The notes: a model not told the origin generated them from the sequence alone. A stretch of 64,000 nt of DNA from Candidatus Dormiibacterota bacterium (GCA_003153505.1 PLZA01000031.1:1-64000); one strand, 5' to 3'; shown: positions 27,828-36,997, numbered from the stretch's first letter. Made by a program: numbers and translations.

Positions 27828-27887
27828 ATGACTGCCGTTGAGACACAGCACGAGCCCGTGGTTGCGTTGAGGAGCACGCGTTCATGA
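27828..27887 (+). CDS. 19-residue mini-ORF coupled to the alcohol dehydrogenase
   Basis: ATG 27828 follows a strong AAGGAG with ideal spacing. The frame encodes MTAVETQHEPVVALRSTRS and stops in TCATGAAG, where TGA overlaps the ATG of the dehydrogenase gene. The dehydrogenase itself has no comparable ribosome-binding site, so its translation may depend on this leader. The peptide resembles no family I know. It could be a leader peptide, or the only remaining end of an older gene. Confidence 0.4.
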   Translation: MTAVETQHEPVVALRSTRS

Positions 27888-28975
27888 AGGCGCTCATCTA
27901 CCACGGACCTGGGCGCATGGCCTGGGAGGACGCACCGAAGCCGGAGGTCTCGGCCGCCACGGACGCCATCATCCGGGTTGATGCGACAACGATTTGCGGG
28001 ACGGACCTGCACATCATGAAAGGTGATCTCCCCGCCACAACCGACGGGCGAATCCTCGGTCACGAGGCGGTCGGAACGGTCGAATCGGTGGGCGCCGCGG
28101 TCAAGAATGTCAAGCCGGGAGACCGGGTGCTGATTTCGTGTGTCAGCGCGTGCGGCGCGTGCCGCTATTGTCGCGAAGGACGCTATGGGCAGTGTCTTGG
28201 GGGTGGCGGCTGGATCCTCGGCTACATGATCGACGGTACCCAGGCAGAATTCGTTCGCGTGCCCTTCGCCGATACTTCGACATACCCGGTGCCGGCGGGC
28301 GTGAGCGACGAAGATCTCCTGATGCTGGCTGACATCCTCCCGACGAGCTATGAGGTGGGTGTGCTCAACGGTCGAATCGGACCGGGCGACGTGGTTGCGA
28401 TCGTCGGTGCTGGTCCGATCGGCTTGTCCGCGATGTTGACCGCTCGGCTCTTCAGTCCCTCGCACATCATCGCCATCGACCTGGCTGACGTCCGGCTCGA
28501 GGCCGCCAAGGGCTTCGGGGCCGATGTCGTGATCAACAGTGGGCGAGACGACGCGCTGGCTGCCGTGCGGAAGCTCACCGACGATCTCGGCTGTGATGTC
28601 GCCATCGAGGCTGTCGGTCTTCCTGCGACGTTCGAACTCGCTACCAGCCTGGTCCGTCCCGGTGGGCGCATCGCCAATGTCGGCGTGCACGGCAAGCCGG
28701 CGACTCTGCACCTCGAGACTCTGTGGACCCGAGACGTCACCATCACCACGGGCCTTGTCGATACATTCAGTACTCCGACGCTGATCCGTCTCCTGGCGAG
28801 TGGTCAGCTACGGACGAATCAGCTCGTGACCCAGAGATTCGCACTTGACGGCATGCTGGCCGCCTACGACACGTTCGGTAGGGCGTCGGAAACCGGTGCG
28901 CTGAAGGTGGTCCTGACCTCTGGTGGCGCGTCGCCGAACGGAAAGGTCGCCGCGCTTGCAGGTGCGAGGGCCTGA
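27884..28975 (+). CDS. Zinc-dependent medium-chain alcohol dehydrogenase
   Basis: The 363-residue protein is a complete zinc MDR enzyme that oxidises alcohols or reduces aldehydes with NAD(P). The catalytic zinc site is TICGTDLHIMKGD, the GHEAVGTVESVG motif (His-Glu) and an Asp further on (LADILPTSYEVG). The structural zinc site is CVSACGACRYCREGRYGQC. The cofactor-binding Rossmann motif is VAIVGAGPIGLSAMLTARLF. The order and spacing fit the threonine/formaldehyde/isopropanol dehydrogenase branch ('CGTDLHI...'). Translation appears coupled to the mini-ORF upstream. No partner gene defines its substrate. Confidence 0.93.
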   Translation: MKALIYHGPGRMAWEDAPKPEVSAATDAIIRVDATTICGTDLHIMKGDLPATTDGRILGHEAVGTVESVGAAVKNVKPGDRVLISCVSACGACRYCREGRYGQCLGGGGWILGYMIDGTQAEFVRVPFADTSTYPVPAGVSDEDLLMLADILPTSYEVGVLNGRIGPGDVVAIVGAGPIGLSAMLTARLFSPSHIIAIDLADVRLEAAKGFGADVVINSGRDDALAAVRKLTDDLGCDVAIEAVGLPATFELATSLVRPGGRIANVGVHGKPATLHLETLWTRDVTITTGLVDTFSTPTLIRLLASGQLRTNQLVTQRFALDGMLAAYDTFGRASETGALKVVLTSGGASPNGKVAALAGARA

Positions 28976-29188
28976 CCGCCCAGGAAACCTCGGGCCAGCG
29001 TCGGGGCGGGCGCTGCATGGTCAGCGCGATTCCCAGCGTCGCCGAGACGAAGAAGAGGCCGATCCCGAACGGAAGCAGGCGCGCGACCGACGGTGTCAAA
29101 CGCGAAGCATGTCGCCAGGCTCAGTGGGTCGTCCGCTGGTAGCGCAGCCTGGTCGGCTTCGCGATGTGGCTGCGATCGCCGTAACCGC

Positions 29189-29773
29189 TCAGTACCCGTA
29201 GTTCGGGCCGGAGGCCGTCGGAGTGGCGGCTGCGCCATTGCCGGCGTTCGGCGTACTGGGGGTGGCGGCTGCTGCGGCAGACGTCAGCGGCTGCCCGCTC
29301 GCCTGCACTGCGTACCAGATGCCACCGAAGGACTTGATCCCCTGGCCGTTTACCTGACCGGCACCGCCGTCACCTGAGAAGTAGTAGAGAGGAGCGCCAT
29401 TTGCAGTTACCTGCATCGCGCTCGCGGCGACGGCGAGCGTCGCTGAGACCCCGGAACCGGCATGGGGCGTACTCCCGGCTGTGGCTGCGACCGGTGGCCA
29501 CGCAGTCAGGCACTGGCCCGTGCAGGGGAGCGGCATCCCCTGTGCCGAGACGAGTGTGTAGACCGTGTCACCGCTTGGGCCGGACAAGACCGATCCGAGC
29601 GCGGTGTGTGTCGCGGTAAGACTCATGGGGCCGGCCGCCGAGGATCCGGTGGGGGGACTGGACGACGCTCCGCACGCAGAGGCAACGAGTGCAAGAACTG
29701 GGAGCGAGAGCAACGCTGCGCGTTGTGAATGAAGTTGTGAGCGAAAACGAAAACGAGGTATGACGTGTGGCAT
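29189..29773 (-). CDS. Secreted repeat lipoprotein (COG4315-type)
   Basis: The ATG at 29773 follows AAAGGAA. The 194-residue product has a signal with LSLPVLALVASACGASS (lipobox ASAC). Two copies of the family's short repeat follow: GDTVYTLVSAQGMPLPCTGQCLTAWPPV and GAPLYYFSGDGGAGQVNGQGIKSFGGIWYAV. This 'Y.F..D..G...C.G.C...WPP' pattern defines the secreted-repeat/lipoprotein_15 family of unknown function. The tail is Ala/Thr/Pro-rich. Upstream lies a GATACCCGGGGGG stretch and then the divergent TauE gene. Confidence 0.85.
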   Translation of the reverse strand: MPHVIPRFRFRSQLHSQRAALLSLPVLALVASACGASSSPPTGSSAAGPMSLTATHTALGSVLSGPSGDTVYTLVSAQGMPLPCTGQCLTAWPPVAATAGSTPHAGSGVSATLAVAASAMQVTANGAPLYYFSGDGGAGQVNGQGIKSFGGIWYAVQASGQPLTSAAAAATPSTPNAGNGAAATPTASGPNYGY

Positions 29774-30010
29774 GTGCGAAGTTCCTTTGATACCCGGGGG
29801 GCGTGCTGTTCTTAGCTGGGAATACGGGCCGGGGTTACTCGACATGCGATGTCGTGGACTCGTCGTCAGCCATCATCCGTTGCACCTGCGGTGCTGGCTG
29901 CGCGCAGACCTCGGATGACTGCGGTTCCCTGGCTGCACCGGTCCGGACCAAAGACGCACACGAGCCGTTAACACTTTGCGGCACGCATCGTCGATGCGCA
30001 GTGCGATCCT

Positions 30011-30844
30011 ATGGCCTTGTCGGTGTCAGTCGAAGGCCTGATCCTGCTCGCGCTTCTCGGCGCGCTCGTCGGTGTCTTCGGCACACTCGTCGGAGCAGGA
30101 GGCGGCTTCATTCTCACACCGGTCCTGCTCGTGCTGTACCCGACGGCCAGCCCGACCACCGTAACGTCGATCAGTCTGGTGGTGGTGTTCTTCAATGCGC
30201 TGTCGGGATCTATCGCATATGCACGCCAGCGCCGTATCGACTACCGAAGTGGCGTCGCGTTTGCCGCCGCCGCTCTGCCCGGCTCGGTCATCGGTGCATT
30301 AGTCGTGGCGTTCGCGCCGCGACGACTCTTCGACGCCTTGATGGCAGTCCTTCTTGCGAGCTTGTCGGTATGGCTGATCATCGGGCGGAGGGTTCGGGGA
30401 GACCCGTTGCGACGCCAGCCCGGGACGCCTCGAACCATTACTGACCGACAGGGCCAGACGTACCGTTATCGCGTCTCGATTCGCCGCGGCGTTGTGTACA
30501 GCGTTGGGGTCGGGTTCGTCTCCAGTTTCCTCGGCATTGGCGGTGGCGTTATCCATGTTCCCTTGCTGGTTCGGGCACTGGGGTTCCCGACCCACGTGGC
30601 GACTGCGACATCTCACTTCGTCCTTGCAAACATGGCTGCGATCGGGAGCGTTACCCACATCCTCACGGGCGGGTTTGCCGACGGAACAGGCCTGCATCGG
30701 GCAGCGGCGCTATCCGTGGGTGTCGTCGGCGGCGCTCAGCTGGGTGCGTGGATATCTCAAAGAATTCACGGCGATGTCATACAGCGTCTGCTGGCGGTCG
30801 CTCTCGCGGCGTTGGCTCTTCGGCTGTTGATTGGAGTTGCCTGA
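30011..30844 (+). CDS. TauE/SafE-family anion permease (first of two)
   Basis: The 277-residue protein has about eight helices and the two half-motifs of the TauE/SafE family: LLGALVGVFGTLVGAGGGFILTPVLL near the N-terminus, and VGFVSSFLGIGGGVIHVPLLVRALGFPTHVATATS in the second half. Such permeases export sulfite, sulfoacetate or related anions. A basic cytoplasmic loop separates the halves. No regulator sits beside it, and it differs from the second TauE protein at 36998-37786. It is probably transcribed alone. Confidence 0.88.
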   Translation: MALSVSVEGLILLALLGALVGVFGTLVGAGGGFILTPVLLVLYPTASPTTVTSISLVVVFFNALSGSIAYARQRRIDYRSGVAFAAAALPGSVIGALVVAFAPRRLFDALMAVLLASLSVWLIIGRRVRGDPLRRQPGTPRTITDRQGQTYRYRVSIRRGVVYSVGVGFVSSFLGIGGGVIHVPLLVRALGFPTHVATATSHFVLANMAAIGSVTHILTGGFADGTGLHRAAALSVGVVGGAQLGAWISQRIHGDVIQRLLAVALAALALRLLIGVA

Positions 30845-30955
30845 GGATGGCGTCGGCGATCGCCGTCGGATTGTGGGCATATTGCGGCGCTGCCATTGAG
30901 CGCCAGGCGTCGGCATGGGTCACGATCCTCATCCTCACCCCGCGCGGCTCGCAGG

Positions 30956-33900
30956 TTAGGAGAGGGTGTACTCGAGGATGCGGTCGTTGTACGTGTCGGC
31001 GATGAAGAGGTTCCCATTGGGGCCCATCGCGACATTCTCGGGATGGTAGAGGGCCGTCGCGCCGCCCCCGGTGATATCGCTCCCGGTGATGGTGGTGACG
31101 ACGTTTCCGCTCGACTCGTCGAAGACGATGATCCGGTTGTTGTCACGATCGGCAACTGCGACATGGGTGCCGTTGGCCGCCACGCCGAACGGTGCGTTGA
31201 ATCCGTCCGTGAACGTGCGAACAGTACCCGTAACACTCCCGGCGGAGACGCTGAGTTCGAGCACCTGGTCGTTGGCGCCGTCCGCGACGAAGAGGTTACC
31301 GTTGGTGGGGTCGATGGCAACGCCGGCCGGCGTTGACGCAAGGCCCCCAGAGACCGTGTAACTGCTCACGGCCGTCTGGGTGGTCACATTCCAGGACTCG
31401 ATTCGATGGTTCTTCGTGTCGGCGATCCAAGCGTACCCGGCGCCAATTGCGATCGAGTCGGGGTAGTTGTCGTCACCAAGGGCGGTTCCCACCTTGCCGA
31501 GCCTGGCCACGACGGCGCAGGGGGTGCTCGCGTTGTAAGGCTGGATCACCTGGATGTCGCTCTGCTTCGTGTCGGCGACCCAGTAATCGCCGGTGGCCGG
31601 ATCGACAGCGACGCCCCGCGGCCAGTTGAATCCTGGTTGTCCGGTCGAGCTCGTAGTGAACCCGCGAGTACCACACTCGCCGAGCAGACTGCCGGTCGGG
31701 CTCATCACCGCCAACCGCTGGTTGACGGTGTCGACAGAGATGAGATCATCGGCTCCGTCGAAGCCGATGCCGCGCACCTGGTTGTACAACGAACTGGAGC
31801 TGTTTCCTGAGCCGACGAAGGGGTTGGGCAACATCGCCGAATACGTGTATCCGGCGGGCGACCGCGTCCACTCCTCCACACGCTCACCCCAAAGGTCGGC
31901 ACCCCAAATATTGCCGTTCGCGTCGACGGCCACTCGACGGAGTTGCGTGAACGTACCCGCCTGAGCGTCAGAGCCCGCCGAACCGATGCTCGCCACCCAG
32001 ACACCGCTCGGGGTGAACTCCTGGATGCGCTCGTTATTTGAGTCGGCCACGTAGATTGCTTCGCCTGGGGAACCGCTGCTGCGGTAGGGGTCGGTGCCGA
32101 TGGCAATCCCATAGGGGTTCTTGAACTGCCCGTTGGCGTTCCCCTTAGCGCCGAAGGTTGTGATGCAGCTCCCCCTGGGGCTGAACTCGAGGATGTTGTT
32201 GTTCTCATAGTTGGCAACGTAGACATCACCAGACGAGTCGGCGGCAGCATCGCGGGCTCGATTGATGACGCATGCGCCGCTCGAGGTGAGCGTCTGAACC
32301 AGTGCGCCAGACGTGTTGAAGACCATGATGTCGTTCTTCGGGGCGTTGGCCGCATAGACCATGTCTCCCGAGGGAGTGGAGCTCACGGTGATGCCGATGG
32401 CGGCTCCTCCGTGGAGCTTGATCGGCGGAATCAGGCACTTCCCCGTTGCTCCGCTCAACAGCACGATGCGGCCGTTGCCGTTGTCCGCGACATAGACATT
32501 CCCCAATGAGTCGACCCCGACGTCCCGCGGTTGCTCGAACTGGGGGTAACCGGGATTGGTGCCGCACGCCGCGAGGCTGCCCTCGTTAGCGACCTGAGGT
32601 GAATTCGTCTGCCAGACCAGCGTCCCACCCGGGGTGTACTCAGCGACGCGGTCGTTGCCGGTGTCGGCGACCACGATGTCGCCGGCATTGGGCGCACCGC
32701 TCGGCGCGACCTCAGCTCCAGACGGATACATCCCTGCATGCCCGGGGCCGCCGATGGTCGCCACATACGACGCCGGGCTGACCTGCGCCGGCGGCACCGA
32801 CCACTGGCTCACCCGGTTGTTGTTCTCCTCGACGACATAAAGGTTTCCGTCAGGTCCGACGGCGAGGCCTTGCGGCGTCCGCATCTGGCCCACCTTGGTG
32901 CCGGCGCCTCCGAAAGTGCCGACCAGAGCGCCGCTTCGCGTGTATTCAGCGACCTGGTTGGCGCTCGACAGCGCGATGTAGAGGTAGCCGGCATTTCCCG
33001 TGATCCCGAATACTCCGGCGCTGGGGATCGACGCATTGATGTTGAAGGATCCGAGGAAGCCGCCCCCGTTGGACCATTGCGCGAAGTGGTAGACGCCACC
33101 GGTCGCGCTTGTGTCGACCCAGACCGAACCGTCAGTGCTGTCCACCCAGATGCCGCGGACGAATCCCATGTTCTGTGCGCTGCCGATGGTGCCGAGCAGG
33201 CTTCCGGCGCTCGTCAGCGCAACGATGTCGCTGTCGTTGCTGTCCGCCACGTACACGGTTCCTGTGGACGAGCAGGCGAGACCATACGGTGTCTTGAGCG
33301 TCCCGTACGCCCATACCTCCTTGGGCGGGTCCACGCTCACGTTCCATGCGACGGCTGTGCTCGAATCAGTATTGGCAACAATCAGGTTCCCGGTCTGGGG
33401 ATCGACGCAGAGCAGGCGCGGATAGTTCATCGTGCTCGCAGTGTCGCCGCGCAAGCCCCACTCGCGGTCGTACGTGTAACCCCCGCTGCCATTGGGGATG
33501 AACTCCTCGATCCGCTCATTGAACGTGTCGGTGACGTACATGTCGCCCGAGCTGTCAAAAGCCACCCCACGAGGACCGTTGAAGCCGCCTGTCGGCGGGA
33601 GGTCGGGGTTGGGGGTAGCCGGAGCGATGAACTGGTAGTTTCCAGACTCGTCGAATACCTGCGCGCGGAAGTACCCAAGGTCGCCCACCCAGACCTGGTG
33701 CTGGCCGCTGACCGCGATATCTCGGGCACCGTCTTCAAACTGGCCGTTCCCGGTACCGCAGTCGCCGCCGCCGGATGGGACGCCATTGAAGTTCGTGACA
33801 AAACTCCCGAAACCGGAGCTCGACGGGTCGGCGTTGAACTCCTGGACCAAACAATTCTGTCCATTGGCGACGAATGCAAGGTTGGTGGCTGTGTCGATGG

Positions 33901-34738
33901 CGAGGCCGCGCATGTCGAACGTGGTCGACACCCCGCCGGGCGGCGTGATCTCCTTGATCGGCAGGCAGCCCGTGGTGGGCCACGGGGTCTGGAGGCAGCT
34001 GGGGTTGTAGACGTCGATGCGGTGATGGCCCTGATTGGCGATCCAGATGTCACCCGCGCTGTCGAAGGCCATGCTCCTCGTTGCCTTGAACGCGTATTGC
34101 GAGCTCGTCGGCGACACGAACGTGGCCTTGTTGGTCACGGGGTTGAGGACGACCAGGTCAGGCTCCGGCGGGTTGTGCTTGTCACCCCACTGGTTGGCGA
34201 TGTACACCAGCCCGTTGGGTCCGACCACGCATTGCGATGGGTAATCGAAGGCCACCACGTGTGTCGCCTTGTTCGTGCCCCAACTGGTGACCCAATTCCC
34301 GCTCGGGTCGTACTGGTTGACGTTGTAGAGGCTCCCCTCCGTCATATAGACGTCGCCCTGGAACGGGCCACCGCTGTTGTCGACGCAGATGCCGAACGGG
34401 GCCTGGTTGGTATCGGGTCCGAAACCGAATTTGCTCTGCGTGAACACGAAAGGGGTCGCGGGCGTGCCGTCGGCGTTGTAGTGGACGATCCGGTAGTTCC
34501 AGTAATCACCGACCAGGATGGAGCCATCCGACAAAGTTGCGGCTCCCCAACCGTAGAGAGTTGCGGCCCCGGGGATTGGCTGCCCTTGCCCGTTGGTCAG
34601 TCCGACGGTCGCACCCGGCGTGCACGCTGTCGGCTGGCAGCCGGACGGCGGCGGGGAACTGGCCTGCGCCACCGACGCTCCGAGCCCCGCGACTGCGAAT
34701 CCGACCGCCGCAACGAACGCGATGGTGCGACGGCGCAC
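30956..34738 (-). CDS. Large secreted NHL-repeat beta-propeller protein
   Basis: GTG 34738 is preferred: it follows AGGGG and starts a signal peptide (RRRTIAFVAAVGFAVAGLGASVAQA), while the longer frame to 35125 is leader sequence. The 1260 mature-side residues are filled with NHL repeats, seen as 'G.L..P.GVAVDS.GNVYVADT.N.RI..F' in many variants, for example GVAFDSSGDMYVTDTFNERIEEF and DVGVDSLGNVYVADNGNGRI. At least 15 copies suggest two or three propellers, likely outside the cell. There is no anchor at the C-terminus, which ends NDRILEYTLS on the last repeat. The ligand is unknown. Its 5' leader carries unusual structure at 34790-34935. Confidence 0.88.
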   Translation of the reverse strand: MRRRTIAFVAAVGFAVAGLGASVAQASSPPPSGCQPTACTPGATVGLTNGQGQPIPGAATLYGWGAATLSDGSILVGDYWNYRIVHYNADGTPATPFVFTQSKFGFGPDTNQAPFGICVDNSGGPFQGDVYMTEGSLYNVNQYDPSGNWVTSWGTNKATHVVAFDYPSQCVVGPNGLVYIANQWGDKHNPPEPDLVVLNPVTNKATFVSPTSSQYAFKATRSMAFDSAGDIWIANQGHHRIDVYNPSCLQTPWPTTGCLPIKEITPPGGVSTTFDMRGLAIDTATNLAFVANGQNCLVQEFNADPSSSGFGSFVTNFNGVPSGGGDCGTGNGQFEDGARDIAVSGQHQVWVGDLGYFRAQVFDESGNYQFIAPATPNPDLPPTGGFNGPRGVAFDSSGDMYVTDTFNERIEEFIPNGSGGYTYDREWGLRGDTASTMNYPRLLCVDPQTGNLIVANTDSSTAVAWNVSVDPPKEVWAYGTLKTPYGLACSSTGTVYVADSNDSDIVALTSAGSLLGTIGSAQNMGFVRGIWVDSTDGSVWVDTSATGGVYHFAQWSNGGGFLGSFNINASIPSAGVFGITGNAGYLYIALSSANQVAEYTRSGALVGTFGGAGTKVGQMRTPQGLAVGPDGNLYVVEENNNRVSQWSVPPAQVSPASYVATIGGPGHAGMYPSGAEVAPSGAPNAGDIVVADTGNDRVAEYTPGGTLVWQTNSPQVANEGSLAACGTNPGYPQFEQPRDVGVDSLGNVYVADNGNGRIVLLSGATGKCLIPPIKLHGGAAIGITVSSTPSGDMVYAANAPKNDIMVFNTSGALVQTLTSSGACVINRARDAAADSSGDVYVANYENNNILEFSPRGSCITTFGAKGNANGQFKNPYGIAIGTDPYRSSGSPGEAIYVADSNNERIQEFTPSGVWVASIGSAGSDAQAGTFTQLRRVAVDANGNIWGADLWGERVEEWTRSPAGYTYSAMLPNPFVGSGNSSSSLYNQVRGIGFDGADDLISVDTVNQRLAVMSPTGSLLGECGTRGFTTSSTGQPGFNWPRGVAVDPATGDYWVADTKQSDIQVIQPYNASTPCAVVARLGKVGTALGDDNYPDSIAIGAGYAWIADTKNHRIESWNVTTQTAVSSYTVSGGLASTPAGVAIDPTNGNLFVADGANDQVLELSVSAGSVTGTVRTFTDGFNAPFGVAANGTHVAVADRDNNRIIVFDESSGNVVTTITGSDITGGGATALYHPENVAMGPNGNLFIADTYNDRILEYTLS

Positions 34739-34789
34739 GTGTGCCCCTGGTCGGACGTTCAGTATCAAGCCCGTGCCCGCGAGAGGAGA

Positions 34790-34815
34790 GAGCGGGTGGC
34801 AAGTGCCACCCGCTC
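34790..34815 (-). terminator. Perfect 12-bp hairpin in the leader of the NHL-repeat gene
   Basis: Arms GAGCGGGTGGCA (34790-34801) and TGCCACCCGCTC (34804-34815) are perfectly complementary around a two-base centre. In the transcript the hairpin is followed by a pyrimidine run (TCTCTCCTCTC) and, about 50 bases on, the GTG start. It could attenuate transcription. Confidence 0.55.
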
Positions 34816-34935
34816 GGGGAGAATTACCAACTGAGAGCGAGTAGCCCGCTCGCCCACGCCAGCCATCACATCCATGTTCCGACTCCACCTTCCCCATCTT
34901 CTTGGCCCCGGTTCGCTCGCCGCTCGAGACGAACT
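34816..34935 (-). promoter_or_regulatory. Structured 5' leader, possible c-di-AMP (ydaO-like) riboswitch
   Basis: On the minus strand this segment contains GAACCGGGGCC, then GATGGGGAAGGTGGAGTC, then GGCGAGCGGGCTACTCGCTC. In order and spacing these loosely recall the conserved GGAACCGGGGA, GGGGTGAATC and CCCGAACCCGTCAGCTAAC blocks of the ydaO-yuaA riboswitch. The GAGCGGG block (complement of 34845-34851) repeats the 5' arm of the hairpin at 34790-34815, so the two could compete for the same partner. Agreement with the consensus is partial. Confidence 0.22.
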
Positions 34936-35048
34936 CCAGAGCGTCCGGGCCATGGTTCCGATCGGCTCGTCGCACGAACCGACTAGACCATATGATCGGC
35001 TGGCAACCTGAACGCCACATTAAGCGCCGGTAACGAAAGCTCCATCCG

Positions 35049-36278
35049 TCAAGGCAGATCGACGGTGAACCTTGTGCCCTGAGGCGGCTGTTCGAGGCGC
35101 ACCTCCCCGCCATGTAGTCGAGCAATCGTCTGGCAGAGAGCCAATCCGAGACCAGCGCCGCCAGTTTCTCGCGTGCGAGATGGGTCGCCCCGCTTGAACC
35201 GCTCGAAGATTTCGCCGCGCAAGTCAGGAGGGATTCCCGAGCCAGTGTTGGCGACGCTCATGTGCCAGCCTGATCGATCGCAAGTCGCCGAGAGGGAAAT
35301 TGAGCCGCCTGCCTGCGTGTACCGACACGCGTTGTCCATGAGATTATCGAAAAGCCGTGCTAGCAAGAGGTGATCTCCCTGAACGATCCCCTGGTCAGGA
35401 AGATCCAACTCGAGTGTCAAGTCGTGCGCAGCGATCATCGCCCCCCAGCGCGCAGCCAAATCGGCAAGAAAATCGGCGACATCCACCGCACCCTCGTGGA
35501 TGGCGAGGTGCCCTTCGTCGGCTCGAGCCAGGATTAGTAACGCGTCCGCGAGATCGCTGAGACGAATGACTTCGTGTTGCAGAGTCGTCAGGCTCTCGCG
35601 ATACTCAGCAGCCTGCCGGGGGCGGTCCAGTGCGCGATCTGCAACGGTACGCATGATCGCGAGCGGGGCTCTCAACTCGTGGGCGGCGTCAGCAGTGAAA
35701 TCCACGAGACGCGAATTCAGGCGGCGCAGCGCGTGAGCCTGAGCACCGAGGGTGTCGACAGCTGCACTGAGTTCCGCACTCAGCTGTTCGTTCTCAGCAA
35801 GACGCGCGATTGTTTCGTCAGCTCTCTGGCGTTCGATATCGAGCAACCGTCGATGCAATTCGCTACGCCTGCGTTCTGAGCGCTGGAGCGCGATGACCGC
35901 GAGGCGGCCGACCGTGGCAACAATCACAACCGCGGTGAATTGGAAACCCCCAGTCACGCGATCCACGGCGCCGTCGGCAACTGCCGCGACGATCACTGCA
36001 ATGGCGGTCGCGACGACGGCGGTCGCCCATGGAGTCGGCAGGGTCCACGTACCGACCAGGACAGCCAGTAGCGCATAGCTCCCGAGGGTCACGCCTGGCA
36101 GAACCGCGGTCTCCCCGATCAAGACCAACGCAAGGCCGGCGATGCAAACGGTAAAGACAGGGGCGATCTGACCGACTCCGGTGAGCTGCTGCGGCCGGCT
36201 CAACAGGCGTCGTGCCCAGCGTCTGACCCGGTGTGGTGTGGCGGGGGAGTGTCGCGCCGCCGTCGAGACCCTATTCAT
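35049..36278 (-). CDS. Sensor histidine kinase (HisKA/HATPase_c)
   Basis: The 409-residue protein has four hydrophobic segments at about 35-130 with little extracellular loop, so it may sense within the membrane. A helical linker (RRSELHRRLLDIERQRADETIARL) leads to the H-box FTADAAHELRAPLAIMRTVA with the phosphoacceptor His. The catalytic domain shows the N-box DNLMDNACRYTQ, G1 VANTGSGIPPDL and G2 GGAGLGLALCQTIARLHGG. It overlaps the response-regulator gene by 8 bases. The QseC/PrrB-like layout gives no clue to the signal. The upstream TauE gene suggests sulfur or thiol stress as one option. Confidence 0.92.
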   Translation of the reverse strand: MNRVSTAARHSPATPHRVRRWARRLLSRPQQLTGVGQIAPVFTVCIAGLALVLIGETAVLPGVTLGSYALLAVLVGTWTLPTPWATAVVATAIAVIVAAVADGAVDRVTGGFQFTAVVIVATVGRLAVIALQRSERRRSELHRRLLDIERQRADETIARLAENEQLSAELSAAVDTLGAQAHALRRLNSRLVDFTADAAHELRAPLAIMRTVADRALDRPRQAAEYRESLTTLQHEVIRLSDLADALLILARADEGHLAIHEGAVDVADFLADLAARWGAMIAAHDLTLELDLPDQGIVQGDHLLLARLFDNLMDNACRYTQAGGSISLSATCDRSGWHMSVANTGSGIPPDLRGEIFERFKRGDPSRTRETGGAGLGLALCQTIARLHGGEVRLEQPPQGTRFTVDLP

Positions 36279-36957
36279 CAGGCCGGATCGGCTCCAAGCG
36301 GTAGCCGCTCCCTCGAGTCGTCACGATGGTGTGGTCGGCAGACGTCGCCTCCAATTTCCGTCGCAGCCGCGCGATATACACCTGGACGAGATTCGATCGG
36401 GAGGAATAATCGTAGCTCCAGGTGTGGTCGTGCACCTGCCCAGCACTGAGGAGCTGCCCGGTGTTGTGCACGAACAATTCGAGGATGGCATGCTCTTTGC
36501 TGGTCAGCGAAAGCTGCTGGCCGCCGACGGTCACTCGGTGCGCTCGAGTGTCGATCGCAATATTTCCGGCGCGGAGCAACGAACCGCGGTCCGGCAGGTT
36601 GCGCCTGGCGAGCGCGCGAATCCGCGCCAGAAGTTCCTGGAACGCGAAGGGCTTGACGAGATAATCGTCGGCTCCGGCTTCGAGGCCGGTGACACGGTCA
36701 CGGATGGCATCGCGCCCAGTCAGCATCATGATCCCGGCACCAATTCTCCGATGCCTGAGTTCTCGGCACACCGCGAACCCGTCCATCGTCGATGGGAGCA
36801 TCACGTCGATGATGACGACATCGAAAGCGGACGTTGTCGCCACAAGGATGGCATCGTGCCCATTCTCGACGGTATCAACGCCGATGCCATACTCCACCAG
36901 GGCGCGGCTCACCTCCTTGGCCAAAGTGACATCGTCCTCCACGATCAGAACGCGCAT
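36271..36957 (-). CDS. OmpR/PhoB-family response regulator
   Basis: ATG 36957 starts MRVLIVEDDVTLAKEVSRAL directly; the 25 extra residues of the longer frame are not conserved. The 228-residue protein has the receiver acidic pair (EDD), the phosphoacceptor Asp in FDVVIIDVMLPS, and a Lys in DDYLVKPFAFQELLARIRAL. The C-terminal winged helix reads LTSKEHAILELFVHNTGQLLS and RSNLVQVYIARLRRKLEA. It pairs with the histidine kinase downstream (8-base overlap). The stop of the TauE permease lies 40 bases upstream on the same strand, so all three may share one transcript. Confidence 0.93.
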   Translation of the reverse strand: MRVLIVEDDVTLAKEVSRALVEYGIGVDTVENGHDAILVATTSAFDVVIIDVMLPSTMDGFAVCRELRHRRIGAGIMMLTGRDAIRDRVTGLEAGADDYLVKPFAFQELLARIRALARRNLPDRGSLLRAGNIAIDTRAHRVTVGGQQLSLTSKEHAILELFVHNTGQLLSAGQVHDHTWSYDYSSRSNLVQVYIARLRRKLEATSADHTIVTTRGSGYRLEPIRPDE

Positions 36958-36997
36958 GACGCGAAGGTACCGCGTCGTGACCAGCCGGGGCTGTTCG

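Noticed and set aside
28976-29099. Minus-strand frame with a hydrophobic start (LLPFGIGLFFVSATLGIALTM) running antisense into the alcohol dehydrogenase
   Set aside because: Only one helix is plausible; the rest is Arg/Pro/Ser-rich antisense of a real gene. Probably a remnant or chance.
31406-34834. Long plus-strand frames opposite the NHL-repeat gene
   Set aside because: They are antisense shadows created by high third-position GC; no motif or ribosome-binding site supports them.
34739-35125. N-terminal extension of the NHL-repeat protein to 35125
   Set aside because: The added 129 residues are low-complexity leader sequence, while the GTG at 34738 directly precedes a signal peptide.
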